Notes under the pieces: generated by a model
Database searches by the model: none
What the model was told of the DNA's origin: nothing
What the model saw: the letters and a program-made list of their open reading frames with translations, nothing else
Shown here: positions 1 to 7,305 of the stretch, piece by piece
Layout of the letters: the number at the start of each line of letters is the position of its first letter
Numbering within the stretch: position 1 is the stretch's first letter
Assembly (NCBI GenBank): GCA_045537045.1
Contig: JAZSOS010000034.1
Location: forward strand, 1 to 21,153
Reading direction: 5' to 3'
Length of the DNA stretch: 21,153 nucleotides
Source of the DNA: SIG480 sp045537045
GTDB taxonomy: Bacteria; Bacillota; Clostridia; Oscillospirales; JAAYXM01
Program-made: the position numbers and the translations under genes

Positions 1-198
1 GATTTCAAAAAACAGTTAGCTGTTCGTCAGCGTCAATACAATAATTTCCCCATGCGCCCTCTTAATTGGCACTCTCCCAAACACGTCTTATTTGCTTTCC
101 CTTATGTGTAACACATCATTGACAAACCTACAAATCACAAACAATGTTTTATAATGTGCCATAACACCGGTAAAAGAACATAAACAACCCGAATTCAT

Positions 199-381
199 TT
201 ATAACCCCAGTTCGTACTCGCGCAGTTTCTGCAGATGCTTCTCTCTGTACTTCTCCATCTTGTCTGAAGGAATAGTTACAGAAATATATTCATTGCACAG
301 ACCTATTTCATTTATGGATATCCTGTCCAGAATACAAGTGTCCTCTTTCCAGTAAACGCATAAATCATTATCGCATCGCAT
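199..381 (-). CDS. Small Cys-containing conserved clostridial protein (unknown function)
   Basis: A 60-residue protein that begins MRCDNDLCVYWKEDTC and has cysteines at about residues 3, 8, 16 and 29. The short Cys-x4-Cys-x7-Cys pattern followed by a spaced fourth Cys resembles a family of small conserved clostridial proteins of unknown function; I recognise the style but cannot name the family. The second half is charged and probably helical (EKYREKHLQKLREYEL). There is no signal peptide or membrane segment. The start is supported by a GAGGAG ribosome site at 390-395, 8 nt upstream. It lies only about 26 nt downstream of an intrinsic terminator and a large folded leader, which suggests expression controlled by attenuation. 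The spaced cysteines could bind metal; that is inference. Confidence 0.75.
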   Translation of the reverse strand: MRCDNDLCVYWKEDTCILDRISINEIGLCNEYISVTIPSDKMEKYREKHLQKLREYELGL

Positions 382-406
382 AGTTAAGTCTCCTCAAAAT
401 AAAAAA

Positions 407-433
407 GTGTATGGTCCAAACAGAACCATACAC
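407..433 (-). terminator. Intrinsic terminator or attenuator before the small Cys protein
   Basis: Nine-base-pair perfect stem (407-415 with 425-433, arms GTGTATGGT and ACCATACAC) with a 9-nt loop. On the minus strand it is followed at once by a T-rich run (plus positions 396-406). It sits between the folded leader and the ribosome site of the 60-residue gene, which is the position expected for a transcription attenuator. Confidence 0.8.
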
Positions 434-455
434 CGAAAAACGCATAGCTCTATTT

Positions 456-578
456 GCACCACACAAATATCCACAACCGCTCTATAAGCATGTGAAAAGC
501 GAGCATGCATTTTTACCAAATGGTAAAATTACATACTTATAGATTGGTCATATTAAATTAGGGATATTCGTGTGGTGC
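456..578 (-). ncRNA. Structured leader or small RNA of unknown class
   Basis: The outer arms 456-472 and 562-578 are complementary over 17 positions with one G-T wobble. Inside, 481-493 pairs with 531-543 (13 positions, one wobble) and 511-517 pairs with 522-528 (7 bp, 4-nt loop). Between outer and inner stems there is an asymmetric internal loop of about 18 and 8 nt. On the minus strand the 5' end of the outer stem lies at the expected transcription start of the promoter at 583-611, and an intrinsic terminator follows at 433-407. The order promoter, fold, terminator, ribosome site, gene is that of a riboswitch or attenuator, but I do not recognise the consensus of any known class. A free-standing small RNA is the alternative. 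Confidence 0.6.
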
Positions 579-582
579 TTTT

Positions 583-611
583 ATTTTATCATAAACAATG
601 GGTATTGTCCA
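583..611 (-). promoter_or_regulatory. Sigma-A type promoter of the structured leader
   Basis: On the minus strand, -35 TGGACA (606-611) and -10 TAAAAT (583-588) are separated by exactly 17 bp. The predicted start, about 576-577, falls on the first bases of the long stem at 578-456. Confidence 0.7.
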
Positions 612-651
612 TCTTTTTCTTATTATTTTGAGTCCATTTTTGGGGGAATAG

Positions 652-762
652 AAAAAAGCTTCGGAATTGGCAAACTGAACCCGAAGTAGTACACAGGTAC
701 GTCGAGTGGTTCAGTTTGCCCATAGCAAAAAGTTTATCCTTTTTGCGTTCCGGAGCTTTTTT
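652..762. terminator. Three-stem palindromic element, probably terminator of the kinase operon
   Basis: An outer stem pairs 652-666 with 748-762 (15 positions, one wobble). It encloses two hairpins: 669-681 with 708-720 (13 bp perfect, loop itself able to fold) and 725-732 with 739-746 (8 bp perfect, 6-nt loop). Together they can form a three-way junction on either strand. The element lies just past the stop codon of the minus-strand kinase, and on that strand the last stem ends in a T run, which suits a terminator. The complexity is more than a terminator needs, so a structural RNA or a small repeat element is possible. Confidence 0.6.
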
Positions 763-771
763 ACATTTCCT

Positions 772-2143
772 TTATATTTCTTTGATTTCAAATGTGTCCT
801 TTATGCACTTTCGCGCATCATTGATCGTGAAGGACGGAGTTTTTGCCATAATCTGTGAGAGGATGTTTCCAGCGGCAGTTCCTTCCGTCGGTCCCGCGCT
901 TACTCTGCACCCTGTAACCTCGTGCGTTAAACGGTTTAAGTATTCGTCACGGCTTCCGCCGCCGACGATACATATACGGCTTACTTTTTTGCCTGTAACC
1001 GAGCTTATCTCGTCAACCGTCTTTTTATACGACCGTGCAAGACCGAGATAAACCGAGCGCAGAACATCCGCTATCGGAAGCTCGGCCTCCCTGAGATATG
1101 TGCGGATTGCCCGAACCATACTCTTCGGTGCAAGGAACGCATTATCCGCGGGGTCAATTGCTCTGTCATATGTACTTTCCATCGCCATATGCATCATATC
1201 GTCGTAGCTGTATTTATCCTTGCCGATTTCTTTTCTGATGCTCTGGAATAGCCACATTCCCATTATATTTTTAAGAAAGCAGTATCTTCCTGCTGCCGCA
1301 CCTTCATTTGCAAAGTTAGCTTTCTTTGTCTCCGCCGTCGAAACAGGGTTTTCAAGCTCTGTGCCGACAAGACTCCACGTGCCGGATGAAATATATACAC
1401 TTTCATCATCTATCGGGCACGCAAGAACGCCGACTGTGTATCGTGCGCCGGTGCAAAGATTACCTCTGCCGAAAAACCGACGCGCTCCGCAATCTCCGGC
1501 GAGAACCGGCCAACAGTTGTTCCCGGCTCGCAAAGCGGTCTGAATAGCTTTTGGGGATATCCAAGCTTCTCAATAAGCTCCATATCCCACTGCCGCGTCT
1601 TTGCGTTTACAAGTGAGGATGTGCTCGCCATAGTGTATTCATTTTTCATAACACCCGTAAGGACATACGAAAAATAGTCCGGCATAAGAAGAATATATGA
1701 AGCTTTTGCAAGCTTTCCGCTTATTTTGTCGCACATCAGTTGATAAACGGTGTTATAGCTTGCTTTCTGAAACCCCGTTCTCTCATAAAGCTCATCAAAC
1801 GGGATTATTTTTTCAACCTCGGGAATTGCCGCTTCGTTTCTGGCATCGCGGTATGCAACGCAAGGATAAATCGGCTTTCCTGCATCATCAAGGAGAACAT
1901 AGTCTACTCCCCATGTGTCGATGGCAACAGTGTCGGGAATCTCACCTGCATCGCGGCAGGCTTCGATTCCTCGGATAATATTCTCGGAAAGCGAGTCTAT
2001 ATTCCACGTAAGAACGCCATCCTTTTCCTCAATACCGTTTCAAAGCGGTACACCTCTCGCATTACAAGCTTTCCGTCCACCAATTTACCCAGAATATGGC
2101 GGCCACCGGATGCGCCGATATCAATTGCAAGACAAGTCTTCAT
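772..2143 (-). pseudogene. rhaB: Rhamnulokinase-like FGGY sugar kinase, split by two frameshifts
   Basis: Sugar kinase of the FGGY family, most like L-rhamnulokinase, which phosphorylates L-rhamnulose with ATP. The start is ATG at 2143, behind AGGTGAA. Three reading-frame blocks join into one protein. Residues from the start read LAIDIGASGGR (phosphate-binding loop). The middle block has DTWGVDYVLLD, YRDAR and ends in PAHDTQSA. The last block has YISSGTWSLVG and IVGGGSRDEYLNRL (ATP-binding half). One missing base near 2037-2041 (an A run, GAAACGG where GAAAACGG restores the frame) and one near 1429-1432 would give about 457 residues, close to the 470-490 usual for the family. All family motifs survive, so this is either recent decay or assembly error. 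The upstream fragment's stop codon overlaps its ribosome site, so they share an operon. Confidence 0.8.
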
Positions 2144-2153
2144 ATAAATTCAC

Positions 2154-2378
2154 CTACTTTTTAAACTGCGGACCGAATGCGGCACAAGCGCGGTAGTCCT
2201 GACCTTCTTTATCCATACCGAAAGCATTCCATGCACTCAGGCGGGAAATCTTTTCCTCCGGAACGTTGTTCATACATACCGTCTTTATCGTGTTCGGATC
2301 CATATCCATAGTCTCTGCATCGTAGCACCAGCACGGAGTAGCAGTGGGCGTGATGTCAACGCTCTCGCGGCGGTAGTA
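2154..2378 (-). pseudogene. Start-less C-terminal fragment of an unidentified protein
   Basis: Between the SDR gene and the kinase, one minus-strand frame reads a protein-like 74-residue tail beginning YYRRESVDITPTATPCW and ending ACAAFGPQFKK, with stop TAG at 2154-2156. The frame is open back to about 2420 but has no start codon before ATG at 2307-2309 (residue 24 of the tail), and that ATG has no convincing ribosome site. Composition, a dense aromatic and cysteine content and the operon position argue that it once was translated. I do not recognise the family. It may be the end of a gene that has lost its N-terminal part by deletion, in line with the damaged kinase beside it. Confidence 0.5.
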
Positions 2379-2392
2379 CTTTATTCGTATTT

Positions 2393-3193
2393 TTACGGAC
2401 GCTGCCCGAGACCACCCTCGAGCGTCAGGGTTTCACCTGTCATGTACTTGAAGTCCGGATGTGCAAGCTGTACGCAAACACGTCCGATTTCAAGCTCTGC
2501 ATCGCCGAAGTGTCCCATCGGCGGCATATGAACGTTTTTGTCAAACGCATCAGGATATGCGTTCTTGAACTGCTCAAGCTGAGCTGTCCATGCAAGCGGG
2601 CAAACGATATTTACGTTTATTCCGTCCTTACCCCACTCCGTTGCGGCAACGCGCGTGAGTCCACGGATTCCTTCCTTTGCGGCAGCGTATGCACACTGAC
2701 CGAAGTTTCCAAAAAGTCCTGCACCGGATGCGAAGTTGATTACCGAGCCCTTAGTCTCCTTAAGATACGGATAGCACGCCTTCATATAATAGAACGTTGC
2801 ATAAAGACCGGAGTACATTGCAAGGTCAAACTGCTCTGTTGTATGCTCCGCAAGCGGAACACCGGAAGCAGATGCCTGAGCGTTGTTTATAAGCACGTCA
2901 ATGCGCCCGAACTCTTTCATTGTTTCGTCAACAACCTTCTTTACGGTAGCTTCATTGTCTGTGCCCGAGGCAATATCAGCCTGAAGAATAAGAACCTTGA
3001 TGCCGTAAAGCTTCTCAAGCTCTGCCTTTGCGTCCTCAAGCTTCTTTACGTTTCTTCCTGTTATAACGATGTTTGCACCCTCTTTTGCGTATGCAGTTGC
3101 AATACCGTAGCCGATAGAACCGCATCTTCCGTCAGAAAGCACTGCGCGTCCTGCACCTGTGATAATTACTGTTTTACCTGTTAAAAATCCCAT
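2393..3193 (-). CDS. Short-chain dehydrogenase/reductase (NAD(P)-dependent)
   Basis: A 266-residue Rossmann-fold oxidoreductase of the classical SDR family, cytosolic. Seen: an N-terminal cofactor loop TGAG at residues 12-15 that continues to GSIGYG at 25-30, so the usual glycine motif is stretched by about ten residues; NNAQ at 103-106 in place of NNAG; a catalytic serine in INFASGAG (about 156); and YAAAK at 169-173 (Tyr and Lys of the active site). It ends in TLEGGLGQRP, a normal SDR tail. The start has AAAGGATGG about 8-10 nt upstream. It lies upstream of the kinase remnants, which suggests a sugar or polyol substrate, but the substrate cannot be read from the sequence. Family call is firm, substrate unknown. 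Confidence 0.88.
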   Translation of the reverse strand: MGFLTGKTVIITGAGRAVLSDGRCGSIGYGIATAYAKEGANIVITGRNVKKLEDAKAELEKLYGIKVLILQADIASGTDNEATVKKVVDETMKEFGRIDVLINNAQASASGVPLAEHTTEQFDLAMYSGLYATFYYMKACYPYLKETKGSVINFASGAGLFGNFGQCAYAAAKEGIRGLTRVAATEWGKDGINVNIVCPLAWTAQLEQFKNAYPDAFDKNVHMPPMGHFGDAELEIGRVCVQLAHPDFKYMTGETLTLEGGLGQRP

Positions 3194-3226
3194 TGTTCTG
3201 CACCATCCTTTTTGAGAATATACTTT

Positions 3227-3255
3227 ATTCTATCATATTTTTGTGTCTTATTCAA
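3227..3255 (-). promoter_or_regulatory. Candidate promoter of the SDR-kinase operon
   Basis: Minus-strand TTGAAT (3250-3255) and TAGAAT (3227-3232) with a 17-bp spacer. It overlaps the stop codon of the purine nucleoside phosphorylase gene, which would let the SDR operon be transcribed separately from it. Only a moderate match to consensus. Confidence 0.45.
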
Positions 3256-4085
3256 CCTATTTTACTTATTTCCGACACAGTCGCACGCACAAGCGCCTTA
3301 AAATCACGGCTTACGCGGTCTGCTGTTTCTTTCACTTCCTCATGAGTGAGCGGACGCGGGCTGAGTCCCGCCGCCATATTTGTTATGCAGCTTATTCCGC
3401 AAATTTCCATTCCCATATGCCGTGCTGCCATTGCCTCAACCGCGGTGCTCATTCCGACAGCATCGGCACCCATACGCTCATATGCACGGATTTCCGCAGG
3501 TGTTTCATAATTCGGTCCGGAGGTCTGGATATATACTCCCTCTTTTATATCTACTGACAGCTTTCCTGCACAGTCCCTTATTACATCGCGGAATCTTTTT
3601 GAATACACCTCGCTCATATCCGGAAAACGAACGCCAAGCTCATCAATATTTTTGCCGACAAGCGGTGACGGAACAAGGCTTGATATATGATCCGTTATCA
3701 TCATAAGTACACCCTGGGCAAAGCCTTGGTTTATGCCGCCCGCTGCATTTGTGAGAATAAGCTTTTTCGCACCGAGAAGCCACATAATGCGCACGGGCAT
3801 CACGACATCATGTATATCATATCCCTCATAGAAATGAACGCGCCCCTGCATTGCGACAACCGGAACTCCCTCAAGATAGCCAAACACAAATCTGCCCTCG
3901 TGTCCCACAACGGTGGACACGGGAAAAAACGGGATATCGCGGTAATACACACTGCCGACACACTCTATCTCGTCGGCAAGACCGCCGAGTCCGGACCCTA
4001 AAATTATCGCAACCTCCGGAACGAAATCCACCTTTTCGAGGACATAATCCCGTGCGGAAATAAGCTTCTTATATATATCACACAT
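3252..4085 (-). CDS. punA: Purine nucleoside phosphorylase (trimeric type)
   Basis: Phosphorolysis of purine (deoxy)nucleosides to free base and (deoxy)ribose 1-phosphate, purine salvage, cytosol. With the start at ATG 4085 the protein has 277 residues, normal for the trimeric PNP family. Seen: GSGLGGLAD (phosphate loop, Ser31), VVGHEGRF (His62), MQGRVHFYEGY (Arg82, His84, Tyr86), LTNAAGGIN, NYETPAEIR (Glu198), GMSTAVE and SCITNMAAG (Asn236, base recognition). The start at 4085 follows GGAGAAG at 6 nt; the upstream in-frame ATG at 4130 lies before the predicted transcription start and so cannot be used. It is divergent from coaX and has its own strong promoter. Confidence 0.93.
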   Translation of the reverse strand: MCDIYKKLISARDYVLEKVDFVPEVAIILGSGLGGLADEIECVGSVYYRDIPFFPVSTVVGHEGRFVFGYLEGVPVVAMQGRVHFYEGYDIHDVVMPVRIMWLLGAKKLILTNAAGGINQGFAQGVLMMITDHISSLVPSPLVGKNIDELGVRFPDMSEVYSKRFRDVIRDCAGKLSVDIKEGVYIQTSGPNYETPAEIRAYERMGADAVGMSTAVEAMAARHMGMEICGISCITNMAAGLSPRPLTHEEVKETADRVSRDFKALVRATVSEISKIG

Positions 4086-4114
4086 AATTTTCTTCTCCTT
4101 TATATCATAGGTAT

Positions 4115-4143
4115 ATATTATCCCAAACATCGTAAAATGTCAA
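4115..4143 (-). promoter_or_regulatory. Promoter of the purine nucleoside phosphorylase gene
   Basis: Minus-strand TTGACA (4138-4143), 17-bp spacer, TAATAT (4115-4120). Near consensus. It places the transcript start near 4108 and so decides the translation start at 4085. Confidence 0.8.
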
Positions 4144-4180
4144 CGCAAAAAGCAGCTTTTTCTTTCCTTCCACATTTCGC

Positions 4181-4210
4181 TTGACAAAACAGATTCGGGA
4201 GTATTATACT
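4181..4210 (+). promoter_or_regulatory. Promoter of coaX
   Basis: TTGACA (4181-4186), 18-bp spacer, TATACT (4205-4210). It is back to back with the promoter of the purine nucleoside phosphorylase gene, about 37 bp apart. A short hairpin (ACGGC/GCCGT around 4225-4240) lies in the 5' leader. Confidence 0.75.
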
Positions 4211-4260
4211 AATAGTGGGAAAATACGGCAATCACGCCGTTTTGGAAGGGAATTTCATTT

Positions 4261-5025
4261 ATGATACTTGCGATAGATATCGGCAACACAAACATCGTCA
4301 TCGGCGGTTTTGAAAACGACACCTTATGCTTTGTTGCACGTATTGCCACAAACGCAAAAAAGACCGAGGATGAATATGCAACGAAAATCCACAGCATATT
4401 AACGCTTCACTGCGTCGACAAAGAGGCAATAAGCGGCGCGATAATCTCCTCGGTTGTCCCCCCGCTCAACGCAGTTATGAAGCGTGCTATTGAAATAGCT
4501 TACGGCACAGTGCCGTTAATGGTCGGCCCCGGCATTAAAACCGGCATCAACATCCACTGCGACAACCCCGCATCCGTGGGTGCAGATCTTATCTGTGCGT
4601 GCGTTGCTACACATCATATATACGGAAGCCCGTCCCTTATCGTTGATATGGGCACGGCAACGAAGATTATGATTATGGAAGATTCCGGAACCTTCTCGGG
4701 TCTTTCCATTATCCCGGGTGTAAACATTGCGCTCTCCGCTCTTGCAAGCGGCACGGCACAGCTTCCGCAGATAAGCCTTGAAGCACCTAAATCCGTAATA
4801 GGCAAAAACACGGTAGACTGCATGCGTTCAGGCGTTGTTTTCGGAAATGCCGCCATGATTGACGGAATGATTGACCGTTTCTGCGATGAAATCGGCAAGG
4901 AGCTTCCTGTATATGCAACGGGAGGTCTTTCCCATACAATTGTTCCCCATTGCAAGCACAATATCACACTCGACCTTGACCTTATTCTCAAAGGTCTTAA
5001 TATCCTTTACCAGAAAAATAAATAA
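4261..5025 (+). CDS. coaX: Type III pantothenate kinase
   Basis: ATP-dependent phosphorylation of pantothenate, first step of coenzyme A synthesis, cytosol. The 254-residue length is typical. Seen: DIGNTNIVIGGF at residues 6-17 (ATP phosphate site, Asp6), GPGIKTGI at 89-96, VGADL at 106-110 with the catalytic Asp109, and VDMGTATK at 128-135. In most CoaX proteins the catalytic motif reads GADR; here the Arg is Leu, a variant I believe also occurs in some Clostridia, but I cannot verify it here. AAGGGA lies about 10-13 nt before the ATG. It is followed by an ECF transporter S component, which fits vitamin uptake and use. Confidence 0.93.
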   Translation: MILAIDIGNTNIVIGGFENDTLCFVARIATNAKKTEDEYATKIHSILTLHCVDKEAISGAIISSVVPPLNAVMKRAIEIAYGTVPLMVGPGIKTGINIHCDNPASVGADLICACVATHHIYGSPSLIVDMGTATKIMIMEDSGTFSGLSIIPGVNIALSALASGTAQLPQISLEAPKSVIGKNTVDCMRSGVVFGNAAMIDGMIDRFCDEIGKELPVYATGGLSHTIVPHCKHNITLDLDLILKGLNILYQKNK

Positions 5026-5032
5026 TCTGCTT

Positions 5033-5061
5033 TTGTATATTACTCTGTAAAGAGATAATAT
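5033..5061 (+). promoter_or_regulatory. Candidate internal promoter before the ECF S component
   Basis: TTGTAT (5033-5038), 17-bp spacer, TAATAT (5056-5061), starting just after the coaX stop codon. It would allow the transporter to be expressed apart from coaX. Confidence 0.5.
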
Positions 5062-5117
5062 AAATAAATTTCAATGCGTTGTATCACTTTCGTGAACGAC
5101 AGCAAGGAGGAATTATT

Positions 5118-5801
5118 ATGCAAAAGACTAAAAAAGGAATGTCAACCGAGACTATGGTACTCGGCGCAATTCTGACGGCACTCGTCATCGTTCTTCAGAT
5201 GATGGGCGCGTTCATCAAATTGGGCCCGTTTTCCATCTCACTTGTGCTCATCCCGATTGTAATCGGTGCGGCAACGTGTGGTGTCGGCATTGCCGCATGG
5301 CTTGGATTGGCGTTCGGCGTGACGGTTTTGATAAGCGGAGATGCGGCGGCTTTTCTCGTCGTCAACGTTCCCGGAACAATTATCACTGTTCTCGCAAAAG
5401 GTATTGCCTGCGGACTTTTTGCAGGTCTTGCCTACAAGGGCGTTCTGACGTTTCTTGACAAGCGTTCCGAAAAGCTTATCGGGCGTATCAAAAAAGAGTA
5501 TGGACTTTGCGATGCTTGCACGCCGGGTGTACTTAAGTTTATTTCAAGAAACAACAAGTACATAGCAGTGCTTGTTGCAGCAATTGTCTGTCCGCTTGTA
5601 AACACTGGTATCTTTCTTATCGGTTGTCTGCTGTTCTTTATGGACACGGTTGCCGGCTGGGCAGTGGCGGCAGGCCTCGGCGGCGGTGTTGCCCACTATA
5701 TGATTTTCGTGCTTGTCGGGGGCAACTTCCTTTTCGAGCTTGGAAGTAACATCATTCTCAGTCCGGTGGTTGTAAGACTTCTTAACATTAAAAAGAAATA
5801 A
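5118..5801 (+). CDS. ECF transporter S component, probably for pantothenate
   Basis: Substrate-binding membrane subunit of an energy-coupling factor (vitamin) importer, which works with a shared EcfT and two ATPases encoded elsewhere. The start ATG at 5118 has a perfect AAGGAGG at 5104-5110; it gives 227 residues. About six hydrophobic segments are visible: roughly residues 13-30, 37-55, 60-80, 83-105, 145-170 and 178-215, with a charged cytoplasmic stretch KRSEKLIGRIKKEYG in the middle. The second segment keeps the LGPFSISLVLIPIVIGA pattern common in S components. Substrate is inferred from the neighbour coaX; folate, thiamine or another vitamin cannot be ruled out. Confidence 0.78.
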   Translation: MQKTKKGMSTETMVLGAILTALVIVLQMMGAFIKLGPFSISLVLIPIVIGAATCGVGIAAWLGLAFGVTVLISGDAAAFLVVNVPGTIITVLAKGIACGLFAGLAYKGVLTFLDKRSEKLIGRIKKEYGLCDACTPGVLKFISRNNKYIAVLVAAIVCPLVNTGIFLIGCLLFFMDTVAGWAVAAGLGGGVAHYMIFVLVGGNFLFELGSNIILSPVVVRLLNIKKK

Positions 5802-5831
5802 TACAGCAAGCCATTACAAGGGGATTTCAAA

Positions 5832-6281
5832 ATGACAAAAATACTTTTCGTCTGCCACGGCAATATCTGCCGCAGCCCAATGGCGGAGTTTATTATGAAA
5901 AAGCTTGTCCAAGAACGCGATGAGCAGTTTTATATTGAATCACGCGCAACAAGCACAGAAGAGCTTGGCAATCCCGTTTATCCTCCCGCCCGCCGGAAGC
6001 TTTCAGAACACGGTATCTCTTGCGACGGAAAATGTGCTCAGAGAATAACCCGCAAGGATTACGAAAGCTTTGACCACGTTATATGCATGGACGGTCGTAA
6101 TCTGCGCAACATTGCATATGTCATAGGTGAGGATGATGAAAAGAAAATTTCGCGTCTTTTGGATTATACCGACACACCAGGTGACGTTGCCGACCCGTGG
6201 TATACTGATGACTTTGAAACCACCTACCGCGATATCCTGCGCGGGTGCGAGGGGCTTTTAAAAAAGCTGGAAAACCGATAG
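5832..6281 (+). CDS. Low-molecular-weight protein-tyrosine phosphatase
   Basis: Cytosolic phosphatase acting on phosphotyrosine or, in some bacteria, phosphoarginine. The 149 residues match the family. Seen: the P-loop CHGNICRS at residues 8-15 (nucleophile Cys8, Arg14) and the general-acid loop DPWYTDDFE at 121-129 (Asp121). AAGGGG precedes the start. It follows the ECF gene by 30 nt and probably shares its transcript, which ends at the hairpin at 6299-6333. Its protein substrate is unknown. Confidence 0.92.
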   Translation: MTKILFVCHGNICRSPMAEFIMKKLVQERDEQFYIESRATSTEELGNPVYPPARRKLSEHGISCDGKCAQRITRKDYESFDHVICMDGRNLRNIAYVIGEDDEKKISRLLDYTDTPGDVADPWYTDDFETTYRDILRGCEGLLKKLENR

Positions 6282-6298
6282 TTTTGTAGACAATAAGC

Positions 6299-6333
6299 AA
6301 ATCGTGTGTGACAGATTATGTCACACACGATTT
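6299..6333. terminator. Bidirectional terminator between convergent genes
   Basis: A perfect 15-bp stem (6299-6313 with 6319-6333) with a 5-nt loop lies between the phosphatase and the convergent DMT transporter, whose stop codon begins directly after it. It is AT-ended on both sides, so it can stop transcription both ways. Confidence 0.85.
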
Positions 6334-6334
6334 A

Positions 6335-7219
6335 TTAATTATGAACCTTTTCTCTTTTTCTGAAAAAAGAGAGCTTCGTTTCCGAAACGATAATTGCGAG
6401 GAAAATCATCACAAACCCGCAGACCATACGCACGGTGAAATCTTCACGTCCCATAACTGCCGAAAACGCCGTGCCGAAAACGGATTCAAGGCTTAAAAGC
6501 AAGGCCGCCGCGCTCGGCGTTGTGTATTTCTGCCCGAAGTTCTGCAAGAGCAGAGCCGCAGCAGTACAGAACAAACAGAGGTATATAACTGCCGGGAGAA
6601 TATCTGTCCCCACAGATTGCGGTTTTCCGTCGGTGATAAGGCTTGTCACCCAGAAGCATACCGCCGCAGATGCAAACTGGAGAATTGTTATAACTATCGG
6701 GTCGCGCCCGTCACCGAACTTTGAAACAGCAACCATATGGCACGCAAAGAAAAAACCACCTACAAGCGTGAGGAAATCGCCCTTGCCTATCGTAAAGTCT
6801 CCGTTTAACGAAATAAGCCCTATTCCCGCAATACACATTACTGCCGCTATGAGGTTGAACCTATCAGGCCGCGCTCCCTTTGCCGCCCACGCGAGAAACG
6901 GAACGAGAACGCAATAAAATGCCGTAAGGAATGCGTTTTTGCCGGGCGTGGTGTCCATTATCCCATATGTCTGGAATATGTAAGCTAAATAAAGAAACAC
7001 GCCGATAATTGCGCCCTGCAGGATCATTTTACCGTCCACAGAGCGAAGCCTCTTCCAGAAGATTGCGGACAAAAGTATGCATGCACCGGTAAAGCGTAAT
7101 GCCATAAGGTAGTTTGGCGAGATGAGGTCCACAGCGTCCTTGATTATTACAAATGATGTTCCCCAAAAAAGCGTTGCAAGGACAATGGCAGCGCGTGCAA
7201 GGGTTCCGATATGTTTCAT
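6335..7219 (-). CDS. DMT-superfamily (EamA) transporter
   Basis: Inner-membrane permease of the drug/metabolite transporter superfamily, 294 residues, with two EamA repeats of five helices each, as usual for the family. Seen: the first repeat opens with VLATLFWGTSFVIIKDA, typical of the family, and helices follow at regular 25-30 residue spacing to the last one near residue 275. The basic tail SFFRKREKVHN points to the cytoplasm. Start ATG has AAGGAG 7-8 nt upstream. Members export amino acids, metabolites or drugs; no substrate can be assigned. It has its own consensus promoter at 7256-7284. Confidence 0.88.
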   Translation of the reverse strand: MKHIGTLARAAIVLATLFWGTSFVIIKDAVDLISPNYLMALRFTGACILLSAIFWKRLRSVDGKMILQGAIIGVFLYLAYIFQTYGIMDTTPGKNAFLTAFYCVLVPFLAWAAKGARPDRFNLIAAVMCIAGIGLISLNGDFTIGKGDFLTLVGGFFFACHMVAVSKFGDGRDPIVITILQFASAAVCFWVTSLITDGKPQSVGTDILPAVIYLCLFCTAAALLLQNFGQKYTTPSAAALLLSLESVFGTAFSAVMGREDFTVRMVCGFVMIFLAIIVSETKLSFFRKREKVHN

Positions 7220-7255
7220 AATTTGCTCCTTATCAGTGTTAAATCAGCATTATAA

Positions 7256-7284
7256 ATTATAATCACTTGAGCGCACGGTGTCAA
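7256..7284 (-). promoter_or_regulatory. Consensus promoter of the DMT transporter
   Basis: Minus-strand TTGACA (7279-7284), 17-bp spacer, TATAAT (7256-7261): a perfect match to the sigma-A consensus at both boxes and spacing. An inverted repeat (7266-7273 with 7293-7300) surrounds the -35 box. Confidence 0.85.
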
Positions 7285-7305
7285 GTACCGCACGCTCAAG
7301 TCCCG

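Noticed and set aside
119..155. TTGACA and TATAAT boxes on the plus strand near the window start
   Set aside because: Both boxes are perfect but the spacer is 25 bp, too long for a sigma-A promoter, and no plus-strand gene follows.
456..578. 6S RNA
   Set aside because: The long closing stem and internal loop recall 6S RNA, but the element is short (123 nt against roughly 150-200 nt) and is tied to a terminator and gene start, which suits a leader better.
4086..4130. Upstream in-frame start giving a 292-residue purine nucleoside phosphorylase
   Set aside because: The extension lies across the -10 box and before the predicted transcript start; the start at 4085 has a good ribosome site.
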